A stretch of DNA of 64,000 nucleotides, from NCBI RefSeq assembly GCF_020085105.1, contig NC_058044.1, forward strand, positions 28,524,206-28,588,205, in the 5' to 3' direction. Source of the stretch: Siniperca chuatsi (Eukaryota; Chordata; Actinopteri; Centrarchiformes; Sinipercidae). Position numbers and translations under genes: made by a program. The notes beneath the pieces were generated by a model. The model was not told where the DNA came from. It ran no database searches and saw nothing but the letters and a program-made list of their open reading frames with translations. Of the stretch, positions 36,733-48,400 are shown piece by piece. Each line of letters starts with the position of its first letter. The stretch's first letter is position 1.

Positions 36733-39220
36733 ATGGAGCTGTCTGCCGTCGGGGAGAGGGTGTTCGCTGCCGAGTCTATCATCAAACGGAGAATAAGAAA
36801 GGTAGGCGTGAGATGTAACGTGCCGTTTTTCTCCCAGAGCGTTGAATGTAATGCACCAACACCGCACTCTAATACTACTGTTGCCCTTCAAGCTAATGAA
36901 GTAATTTGTGTTTGTTTCTGATGGCATGCAGGGTCGGATTGAATACCTTGTGAAATGGAAGGGCTGGTCTCCCAAGTAAGTCCTGCTACATTGTGTCTCT
37001 TGCATGTGTTCAACCCGCGGTTGTTGTGTCTACTGTCTCGGCTGTGGCTGTCGTTAGCTCGCCAAAGCTAGCGAGACAGCCGGATTAAAACTGAGGTGAA
37101 TAGCACGATGGAGATTTTAGCTCGCGAGCTAACGCTATGGCCATCTATATAGTGTGTATGTAAGCGCTCGCTTCCTCAATTTAACTTAATGTTTTAATTC
37201 ACAGATACAGCACTTGGGAACCAGAGGAGAATATTTTGGACTCCCGCCTGTTTGCCGCTTTTGAGCAGAGGTAAGATGTCTGGGGCTGGCCTTTATGGGC
37301 AGAGCCAGTGAATGTTAACACGTCCGATAAATATATGGTGTCCTCGGTGCACTTTGCTCCCGTGACACTTAAAATGGGTGTCTGTCACTGTATTTTCCAC
37401 AGGGAGCGTGAAAGGGAGCTCTATGGGCCCAAAAAGAGAGGACCAAAACCCAAGACATTTCTGCTCAAGGTAAATTTAGCAGCATATGTCAGCATTGTTT
37501 CTTAACTGTTTACTTAAAGCGCTTGCAAATTCATTTCGGCCTCGTTGTATTTCACCTAAATTCGCGAGGCTCCTTAATGATGCTACTTATGCACAGTCAA
37601 AATTGTGAATCGATTAATGGGTGTGTGTTCAGCTTGTGTTTAGCTAATGGGGAACTGCTGACAGGAATACCTTAACAAACAGCCACTCTTGTTGCCGTTG
37701 AAGCGACTTGATCAAAGTCCTTAATCTCTGAGTAAAATCCGTTTTTATTACTATTTCATAGTGTGACGCAGACAGCAAGAGGTTTCAGCTTTTCGGGACA
37801 ACGAGCCGTGAAAATTGCCTAATGACCGACAGTTTATCTTGAACTAAATACCAGAATCTCCGTTGACAGGGATGTTGTTAAAAATGGGGTAGTGGAATTT
37901 CACTACTAAATATTGTGGCTTGACAGGAAACTGATGCTGTTGTAGTTGTTAACGCAGTAGCCTATTTGCAACTCCATGTCACCAATTTTTTAAATTGGTC
38001 TAGTTGAGTGTAATAGCTGTGCCCGTGTCAGGCATGGGCAGCAATTGAAACTATCAATAGGCCTTTTTCACAGAAGACATTTTGGCATGTCACAATAGGA
38101 AAAGCACAAGTGTGAATAATAGAATTAATTATGTCTGAATTCCATTTAGCTGCTTCAGTTTCATGGTCCTTATTGTGCATGCTGCCACATTGTCATGGCT
38201 GTCCTACTATGACTAGTCAAAATGCCTGCTGTGAAAAAGGCCTGTTAAGTCGACTAAGACATAAAAAAAATGTAAAAAACAGAATGGAATAGTGTCATTT
38301 ATTAGTATAATTTTGAATAATGAGTTCCCTCTCATTTTCTTACCATCTAATAGGCCCAGGCCAAAGTTAAAGCCAAGTCCTATGAGTTCAGGAGCGAGGC
38401 AGTCCGAGGGATGCACATCACCTACCCAACCCCAGAGCCGGTTGTCACCTCCAGGGCCAGAGAGGGCCTGAGAGCCGTTGTTCCCACCATCTTCCCTCCC
38501 AGTACTGTCAACCGTGGAGAAAGCGTACGTGTCCGACCGCCAGAACTGAACAGCCGTGAGCACCAGCTGCCTTCCCTTCAGCAAACCAGTCCAGACGGAC
38601 TCATCCACGTACCCAAAAAAAGAGGCCCGAAGCCTAAGCCCCGCTTCAAGGACAGCAGCTGCAGCCCTGCGGTATCTGAGCCCCACAAGAGGAGAGCAGA
38701 GGAGCAGGTGAGCCACAGCCCTCACAAACTGGCTAAGTTCCAGGGTGGTGAAGAGATGAGACTGGTCAAAGTGGCCCACAGACATCCAGAGAACCACGGT
38801 CACAGTCATAAACACCACCACCACCACCACCACCATCACCACGCACACATCCGGGGAATCTCCGGTGGAAGCTCCTACAAGCAGCTCTACTCAGACCGCG
38901 GCCTGCATCCACACAGAACAGACATGGACACACACAGGACTAAGGACAGCTCCAGCTACCTGGCGCCGCCACACTTCAAGCACCAGTCCAAAATGAGCGA
39001 GAGCCGGAGTCGCCCCGCTGAGCTTCCACAGATGGAAAGGCCTTACTTCTTGGACAGGCCGTCCCCGACCAGGCTCGACGACGACTTGGATGAAGTGACG
39101 TGGAGGCCCTCTCTCGGCAACGTGGAAAAGGTCCTGGTGACAGATGTGACCACCAACTTCCTGACCGTCACCATCAAAGAGAGCAGCACTTCTAAAGGCT
39201 TCTTCAAAGACAAAAGATGA
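36733..39220 (+). CDS. CBX8: Chromobox protein 8 (Polycomb PRC1 subunit)
   Basis: The coding exons are 36733-36801, 36932-36975, 37205-37270, 37403-37469 and 38354-39220, joining in phase to 370 residues (human is 389). The protein starts [14 protein letters not shown], as CBX8 does. The chromodomain at residues 11-62 has the cage residues F11, W32 and W35. [20 protein letters not shown] and AKSYEFRS are CBX8 hallmarks, and a second KKRGPKPK lies at 170-177. The C-terminal Polycomb box (residues about 331-358, with [16 protein letters not shown]) binds RING1/RNF2, and the tail GFFKDKR is near-identical to human. CBX8 reads H3K27me3 and brings PRC1 to chromatin. A run of ten histidines at 236-245 stands where the human protein has an Arg/Asp/Glu-rich tract. 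It lies 7.5 kb downstream of CBX4 on the same strand, with the same exon lengths in exons 1-4, so the two are tandem paralogues. Which teleost copy (8a or 8b) this is cannot be decided here. Confidence 0.96.
38057..38247. mobile_element. MITE in CBX8 intron 4
   Basis: The left arm (ATAGGCCTTTTTCACAGAAG, then ACATTTTGGCATGTCACAATAGGA) is nearly the reverse complement of the right arm (TCCTACTATGACTAGTCAAA, then ATGCCTGCTGTGAAAAAGGCC), giving inverted repeats of about 45 bp around about 100 bp of interior. One arm of the same family is at 5775-5830. It ends about 105 bases before the exon 5 acceptor and has no coding capacity. Confidence 0.75.
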
Positions 39221-39976
39221 TTGCTTGACTGATTTCTTTATGCCACGCTTTGTTTTCTCTGACTTGTTTATAGGACATAGTGTGTTTTATTAAGCAGTTT
39301 TGTATGTAATGTATAAAAGCAAATTACATAATGTGCATATGTGTATATATTATAAAGTTGGACGTCTGTTTAATGTATCGACCAAATCAAATGAAGTCCA
39401 TTTCACATCTTGCATTGGTTAAACGTGAATGAGTTACATGTTTCCTTTGCAGCAGCCGGCTACTTTCTGTACAGAGCTTGTGAATTTTACTATTTTGCAA
39501 CTGTAACTAACGAGAATGTATTTTTTCACTCTTATATCTTCCAGCCTGAGCTCATGCTAGCAAATTGTGTGAGACGTGGAGAGGCTTAGATATAATATTC
39601 CATCTGTGGATGGAATATTTCTCTAATTTGAACCAATTAGACTGAATATACCCTGTTCAATTCAATAGGGTTAATATTTAAAAATGTACTCAAGCACTTT
39701 GAATTCAAAAGTATTAAGAAATAATCAGTTTGTGTTGCGGTCAAAGACCGAGTCAGTCTCGGAGTTTGTAATGTCTCTAACATTTCTAATTGTACGATAA
39801 ATTAATAAATTAAACACGGACACTCTTCGAGTTTTCCCAATGTGCGTATAACTACATTTCCCATTAACATAGTAGGCCTATATTTTACATTTTCGTAGAA
39901 AACTTTCATGAAGCTTTAATGTAATAATATAATTACAGAGTTGGTGTCAAATTGCTTTTAGACGCTTTTCAATAAA
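39221..39976 (+). terminator. CBX8 3' untranslated region and polyadenylation signal
   Basis: AATAAA at 39971-39976 is followed within 30-50 bases by GT-rich sequence (GTTGTGTTGAACTGTGTGTC), a good polyadenylation context. Another AATAAA lies near 39804. The interval is AT-rich, as expected of a 3' UTR. Confidence 0.6.
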
Positions 39977-41430
39977 TCCTTGGAATCTTCTCATTTCGTT
40001 GTGTTGAACTGTGTGTCGTGTTTTATTGTCAGTTTTTTTTACAGCGCCGTCGGCCTTGGCCCGTTTAAATCAGCTTTGAAGGAAACGCCTAAACCCATTA
40101 ATGAAATAATACATTTTTACCAAACCAATTAGGCCTTTAGGCCACCGTCTAAATCATTAGGGTTATTTTCTTGTTTCTTATACATGTTTTAATGGCCTTG
40201 ATTTCTGTTATAGGTCATTGGGGAATCTATGAAAAAATGCGTTATTTAAAATTCCTGGCTACGAGCTAAATGGAGAGTCACTCGTGTTCTGATCACAGTG
40301 GGAGTTAAAGGATCCAGGCCTGGACGGAAACTCGTAACCTAATTTAGCCCAAAAAACAGCAGAACTACATTCGTTTCTGCTCAAAATTAGGTTAGCGAAA
40401 AACTGGGTTCTTCCTTCTGCAGGCAGAAGTCCGTCCGCCCGTGGGTTTGCTCTGAATGTTTCATTTTAATGTTCAGCTCTGCTTTTTTCTAAAAAAATGA
40501 CACAAACAAAAATGCAGCTATTATTTCTCATCGGCCCCAACTGCTAGATTCTGTTCTGCTTTGTTCTATTTGTTTAATTCAGTTTCTGTGAATCTTCATA
40601 ATAATTGGCAATTTTATTTATATATAATGTTTATTTCTATGGGGACAATATGTAGCAAGAACCAATGCCACACATCACATCACGCACAGCCTACGATGGG
40701 CTTTTTAAAAATAGATTTCAACGGGCCTACATATTTCAGAGTACGTTTAATAACCAGGTCTTGTGTGAATAGGCCTGTGTGGCGTGCAGCTCTTTGCAGG
40801 GGCGACACATCAGGTCTACCTGCGTGCGTCCGATGAGCTTCAAAGCCGAGCCATCTGCATCCGGCATCCCAGGACCTGCACAGGACTGCCTGTTAACACC
40901 TCAAGAAACAAACTGTTTACTGTGCTTGAACCCTTTAGATTACACACCTGATCCCGGGCTCTGGTCATCTCTAAAAGGCAATTCTATCAAAAAGTGATTC
41001 TGGCACAAACATGGGAAACATTGTTTGTTTTTTTGTTTTTGTTTTTTTGTTTTTTCGCTAAGCTGATTGCCAAGGGCTTCACTAAACGCATAACGCCATT
41101 CTATGCAAATAAGCTCCTCGTTCAGATTTGATGCTGGAAATCCCTTCTGTCACCACCTAAAACCGGGATCCATATAGGTTCTCTCCGTGAGGGAAATACA
41201 TAACAAGAGTGGACTAAAAGTGAAGGTCTGCAGCCCCACCACCCCTCCTCCTCCTCCTCCTCTTACATAAGAATAATAATAATAACTACACAACCTTTGT
41301 TCCCCAGAATAGACACTCATGCATTTTGATTTATTTGTGATTGAATTTACTATTAATACATTTCACTCTGTGATGATACATGACACACAATAAAGAAAAT
41401 AAATGTAGAAACTACTGATAACAGTAAACT

Positions 41431-41465
<35 letters not shown>

Positions 41466-42400
41466 CCATCTTTTTATTTTTCAAGAGTTTTCATTGTTGC
41501 CATTGTCGAGTCCATGTTGTCGTGTCTGGTCTTTTACTGCGAAGAGAAAAAAAAGTAAAGAACAGTTCAAACATTGGAAAATGATCAGTCAAACATGATC
41601 TTACCAGAAGTGGTGGAAACGGACAAGACCAAACATGTGACACAGAGTGTGATGGTCTGATGAGACCAATGTGTGATTAGCAATATTTATCAGGGGGGTG
41701 TCTGAAAAGATTCATCTTAAATGCATTTACTGTACAATAAGGCATGGCCGAGTAATATTCCCAAACCTAATAATCAAAGTTTTGAAACAACCCCCAGGGC
41801 GTCACTTTGCCTTCCCAGTATCTTTTCTTTCTTTTACTGTGTAAACAGAAAGCTCAGACATTTGGAATAAGTGTTGATTGTTTTGGTGACGTTCCAATGC
41901 TAACAGCTGATGTGGCTCTATTCAAAACCACGCCAAAGTTTTGATCTTCACTGTGCTACTGTGGGCGTCTGTTAACAATGAAATACCGTTGATTTTAAAC
42001 CAGTTTGAGATTGAAATGATTTTTTCAGAAGCTAACTGACTGTGTTAAAATATGACATGATGTGAGCCTGACTCGGAAACTGTCTCTGAGGTTTCCTGCT
42101 GTGCCAAACAGGCGTGATAAAATCAAAAAAAAAAAAAAAAAAACAGGAAGAGACAACAGCAGTGAGACATTACCAACACAGAAAAAGGCTAACACCGTCA
42201 GGGACTGCAGAGATTCAGCTGCAGTGTGTGAAATGTGAACAAGTGCCATTCCATTCCAAAGGGGTGGAAAGGGATTTCGCCCTGTTGGTGCCTTGCTAGT
42301 GAAATCTGAGTGAAACTAAAATGGATGATTCTGTTCACACTCATGCACAGCGGGGGTTTGGGGTTTGAAGTGAAAGTGGACGTGTGGTGACGTCATCACC
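39977..42400. other. Space between the convergent CBX8 and C17orf67 genes
   Basis: No coding region is supported. Simple repeats include (TCC)n near 41246-41263 and (AG)n at about 41438-41462, and there is a poly(A) run near 42124-42142. The right part probably contains the 3' UTR of the minus-strand gene C17orf67. A (CAT)n-like patch lies just after its stop codon (about 42393-42410). Confidence 0.5.
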
Positions 42401-42407
42401 ATCATCA

Positions 42408-45400
42408 TCAGACGGGGTATCCGTAGTTCCTGTCGCAGCGAGGGTAGCAGTGGGGGTTCAGCCAGTGTTCCAGGTTGGTCTCCTGGGCCCTCTGATCCAG
42501 AGCCTGCATGTGGAGCAGATGCTCCTGGGGGGGGGGGGTAAGGTGAATAAGGTGACAGATGAAAATAAAGTGAAAGAAACAACACAGGAAAGCTGATGAA
42601 TACAGATCTGCGCCTGTCAGCCTCGTAGAGACGGGTTAGACGCGGCCTGCTCCGGGCCCGGGTTCAGAGGCCGTTAGCATCTGTTCACATGGGCTAATTT
42701 CTTTAGTTACTGAGGCTAGCTCCCGGTGGACCGCAGGCGGCGGAGATCATTTCCATTGGATGGAACAGGTAAAAATGGCGTGACGGCACGTGACTGCCAA
42801 GTTTCTTTCCGTGAAAACAACCAAAAAAAAAATGGCGGACATTCCTTTTATTCTCAGTGCAAAATGCAATATTTTAAGATAGTTTCGGCATTAAAATGCG
42901 TTTTTAGAACATTTCTAGATCTGTGCATTTTATTGTCCTAATATTCGTGCACTGAATGCCTATGATCCTTACGAAGATTCTTTCAGGCCAGATCGTTGCT
43001 ATTGTGGTTGCTATGGACGCTGCTACGCATGTGGAGAACGCTGTGTTGTGGGCGGCCTTGGCGCGTTCGACTCCCGTTTGGGCTTCATTCCGTTTCAAAT
43101 AGCTGCCGGTCGGCCGTAACCTGAGTCCAAACGCCACTGTCTCTGTGACGGAAGGGCGTTTTATATCCTGTGATTGTAAAATGTAAAGTTGCTCATTTAA
43201 TTTTGTATTTCCAAGAATATGTGGCTGAGGATATTTAATATGAAATCCCCTTTCTTAAGTCTTCCTTCCAACGTTGTGTGCTTGTGTGTGTGTGTGTGTG
43301 CGTCTGACTTAGGCTACCTTCAGGGACACTTTTCAGACTGAAGACCAGTGAATTGGGGGGTGGCTTGACCAATTGGGGCCAAAACCCTTGTCCCAAATTG
43401 GGAAAAAGCTGATTTTTGGGTCAGTGGTTAAGGTTTAGGGGTTAGAGGTTAGAGTGAGGGTAAGTCTCCAGGAAATGGATGTAAGTCTATGTAATGTCCC
43501 CAAAAGTGAACTTCTGTCCTTGGCACAATCCATATTTCTTTTGTACAGTCAGTATTTAATTACAACTTTTATATCCCATTTCAAAACTATCACTATTCCA
43601 TTCTGTAAATAGATTTTTTTTTAAATTTCAATTTAATTTTAATATTACTTTGTTTATTTCATTATTCATATTATTGCCTAACCTTCGTCTATTTTTATTC
43701 TTCTGTGTTGCGTTTTTTGGGAGACAACACATAACATATGTCAGCATGAAGATTCTTCATGGCTCCTGCTTTGAAATACTGACATTTGAACCTTGACCTC
43801 GGTGCATGTTTGAAGGCTTGTAATCCAGCAACAAAAGGGGCTACATACATGGGACCAACTGTTACAGAGAGCTTTGACCTCAGCCATCATGTGAGTATAG
43901 TCAACAACTGGGGGCACTGTCAGATCTGAAATATGGTTAAAATACATTTTCACCCATTTAACAATTAGATATTTAAAATCGGATTACACAAATGGGTTAA
44001 TCACCCCCTTAAACTCCCCAGTGTACTCTAAATTCAGTATTATAAAAACTACAATTCCCTAGAGCCGCGCCATGCAGCTTGATACAAATCAGCACCACAG
44101 TTGTAGTTCTTCCAGTTTGCAAAGTAAGGTTGTAAATACGGTTGTAAAAAGATATATCTACTGAATATATCAAATATCTAGTACAGCCGAACTACTGGTT
44201 ACACTGCATCTAGATGATCTATGTTAAGAAAAAGTAAAGATGTTGGTTTATTTAAGATATTTTAGCCAAACCAGGAGTCGAACATCCCGAGGGTTTACAC
44301 CGAAAGCAGCCAATGGGAAGAGGGAAAAAAAAACCTATGGCTGATTATGACTGTAAAATCACTGTATAATAAGTAATCTATTAAGTAATTTACTTTTTTA
44401 TTAATTTCTCACGTGTGCTGTGAACAACTGCCGTGACAATGGCTGAAATCGTGGCTATAACTCATCGTGGGAAAGCTGTCAATACACCTGTCTGTTCCTT
44501 TTCATTTCCCGAACTGAAATTGAGTGTATTGTAGCAGTAACCTTCATTTACACATTGAAAACATACTGAGGGCAAGCCCTCTTTCACAAATGTGTCCTTT
44601 TTACAAAAACATGGTGTGCTGATGTGGTTAGTGTTAATTGTAAGGTTATTCATAATAGCAATGCTGGTTATACCTTGAGCACTACAAGGCTTTAGAAAGT
44701 CACTGAGTCAACAACTTCTACAAAAACAGTGTTTATTGTCCAAAAAGAGCAAGTTTAAACCAAGTGTTTTGAAAAAAACAAACATGGACTTTGTTGCTGT
44801 TAGACTAATCAAGTGATCAGCAACACAGCATAAATTAAGACTGACCAGTTACAATGAAAACACGCACAGAACCTAAACTGTCTGAGTTAGATTTATTTTG
44901 GTTTGCACTGAATCAAGGAGGATGATAAATAACAAAACATACAAGCTGGCTCAAATTATTCATTAAAAATCCCGAATGAGTGCTTACAGTCCTAGCTGCT
45001 ATCATTGTCATCCTCATCATCGTGATCATGATGATGATCACCATCATCATTGTATACCAGCGTCTGTATGCTTGACATGAGGAGGGCCTGAGACAGTCTG
45101 GGGTGATGTAACCATGCGTTGGTGAACCATCACAGCGCCGTGATGTAGCTTTCTTTCCAGAGGTTTGAGACTTTGGATGAGCTGTGCTGTGTCATTGATG
45201 ACACAGCACAGAAAGGCATGCTGCTGATGGAGGTGGTCAGTAATAATTCTCATTTCCTGGTAAAGCATGAGCTTTTCCTCAGCTGTCGGAGTCTTCATAT
45301 GGAAGGCATCAATCAGACTCCTCGAAACTTCATCTTCTTCAATCTGGAAGAGGACAAAAGAAAAGAGAGTGCTATGTCATGTTACCAGGTGGTTTCTAAA

Positions 45401-48400
45401 ATGATTGGCAGGTAGTTGCCAGGTGGTTACTTGGGTAAGTTAACTATACTTACAGTCTCATCAAAGCAGAAGTAGACAGGTCAAGAGGGATCACATGCTT
45501 CCTGAAAATCGATGGAACCTGGTGACAAATTTATCACCTTATTTATTATATATTATATTTTCTTTTGACAAAAACAATGAAACGCTATTACACCAATTAC
45601 ATTGAATTTTAACAACTTTTTAACATTTTGTAATTTGTACCAGCATTACAGCAGAATGATGTATTTGTTTGACATGTAAAGTAAACCTTACTTCTATGAC
45701 ACAGGTTTCCAAACCAGTAGCTGATGCAGCTTTTGATATTAAGGGTGGCCCAACACGTGTCATTCCCTCCTTAAAAAAGGATTTTAAAGTTTCCCTTTGC
45801 TCCTCATGAATCTCTGTTCTCTCTTGTTGAGTAACAACAAACAAAGAAAAAGCTAGTCAGTAATAAAAAAAGACAGAGGGCCAGGAAAACTGTTAAAAAT
45901 GGAGTGTAATCTGTCAGCCTGTGGCAGCAACCACATAACTGTCAGCTGACAAAACAAAGAACAATGTCGGCCTACAGGGTTAAAGCCATGGTAGCCTTCC
46001 TAGTTGACAAATAATTGCCAGCATGGCCGGCAATGTTCACAATATGATTTTATTTAAGCCTGAATGACATTCATCAGTTCTCTGTTTTATCAATCTCCCA
46101 TGAGTGTTTGCGTTTGTATGGGTCATGTGGCGTACACGCTGCTGTTACCGCTTGAATTGAGCGGGGCATCCGGCATATGAGCAGGCTGAGACGCCTTTTA
46201 AATGGTGTACAGACTCCGCCTACTCGGCGCACCGCAGGTCCTCGCCGGCGTGGTAATGGTGCGGACCCACTAAATTGTGTCCTATTTAATTTTTTTAATT
46301 CTGTTTATGACTTTTCAGGTTTTGTTTTAAACCTATTTCTTTGAATGGAGCAAAAAGAAATAGAATTATTTATTTCCTCAACATTTTAATGGTGTTTTTA
46401 TTATGCCACTAACACCTAACCACTATACAGTAGATGATACTAACAAAGTAAAGAAACAACATTTTGATTTTGGGACGGTTTACATTCACTTCGGGACGGT
46501 TAAAATTGTTTTTCGGGACGGTGGTGAAAAAAGTTAGTCTGGAGCTCTGATCATGTCTGTCTCTCTAGCGCCTTGCCGATGCTGCCGGCTGACCCCCACG
46601 AGTCCTGCTTCCTCTGTCTGGGTCAGCGACATCAAGCTGAGGCTGACTATCTCGTGCTCCTCCTGGGTGAGGCAGCTGCAGTTTGCCGAGTCCGTTAGCT
46701 CCCTCCACGCTAGCCCGGTGCCAGCGGCGGAGGGTGTGACAGCTCTTTCCATGCCGTGGGCTGATTACGACAAGGAGGATGAACGTCATGTCTATAAGGA
46801 GGAAGACCCCGCTTCCCTTTTCAAAGACGATGAGGCACCAGTAGCCCACCACTACCCCCTCGATGACCTGCCCTGCCTGTTCGACTCGGCCGCTGACAGG
46901 ATGGTGACCCCACTGCCCCCCCAACCACCCTCCCAGGCTCCCGCCGAGGACTTAACCGCAGGCCTCCTTGCTCAGCCAGGTGGGAAACCTCGCCCTTGTG
47001 TAGTAGATCCCAAGATCCCAAGATGGCGCCAATCTTGTCCTTTGCACAGTGTGAGTGGGCGGCTCTGCTGACCACTAGGCGCCCAGCCATGGCTTATGGA
47101 TCCTATTCCACCGTCGAGGGCTGGGAGTGGGGGTAGCGCTCGCTGCCGATCCCATTGCCCTGCTGCTCACGGATCATTACCCGGCGTGGGTGTGGCTCTG
47201 CGGCCCTCTCTCCACCTGGCTAGACAGGACGTTGTGAAGGGACTACACGTTACAATTCTGCTGCCAGCCCCCTCCTTTCAGCAGCATAATTCAGATCTCT
47301 TTCTCCATGCCCGCCGCGAGGGCGGCCTTGGAGGAGGTAATAGCCGCGCTCCTCTGGAAAGGAGCCCTACCGCTCGGAGGCACGGTAGGGTTTTTACTCC
47401 CCGTATTTACTGGGGTGTGAGACTCATTTTAGATCTGCATGTCCTGCACGGCTACGTTGAGGCCCTTTCGCATGCTGGCAGTCAGACAGCTTCTTGAGTG
47501 CATCCAGCCGGGCGACTGGATGACATCCATACCCTGACCGATGCGTACTTCCACATCCCCATTCTGCCGCGCCACAGGAAGTACCTGCGCTTTGGGGGCA
47601 CAGGTCTATCAGTACTGCCGCCTCCCGTTTGGTTACTCTCTGGCCCCGTGCACGTTCTCCAAAAGTGTGAAGATGGCGCTGGCACAGCCACCTTCTGCCT
47701 GGACGTGGTGAGATGATCATCGATTCTCACCACGTCCAGGCAGTAGGTGGAAGCCCACTCAGCGTTGGTCATTCAGCATATCACACAGTTGGGCTTCGCC
47801 ACCAAAACCTTGAATTCTCATAAATGTTTTGTTTTTGTTTTTGCTGACTTGTTGTATTGACACTCCCATTGGGCCATCCCCCTGTTAAAAATGATCGCCT
47901 AATAATCGCCTACTGCTAATTAGTAATGCTAACCACTTAGCTGCAATACAAGCTAACATTTTTGCAGTAACTTCAAGCTAGCAAATCAGTAAAGCATGTA
48001 ACAATATCTAGTAAATGCAATTACAAAACGGTTATCTCATGTCAACGCGCTTTGAGAAGTCAGAAAGACTAGAAAGGCGCTATATAAGTACAGTCCATTT
48101 ACGATTTACCTTACAACTATTTTCTGTATTGTTTTCACTAATTGACTAAATAATCATAGTTTAAATGCTCTCATTTTAAATCATCTTACCTGAAAATACC
48201 ACGTTATCCACCAGACTTCAGGTTTAGCGGTGAGCTGGATTCCTCTTGGACTGGATCTGGAGTCTTCTTGTATTCGTATCGTGATCAAACACGTGAACAG
48301 ATGATAACGGCCTTCTGAACCTACCAGTAGGTGTAGCAGGCCCCTTCTAACCCATATCTATGAGGCTGATAACCACTGATAACGTCCATTCAATCGAGTG

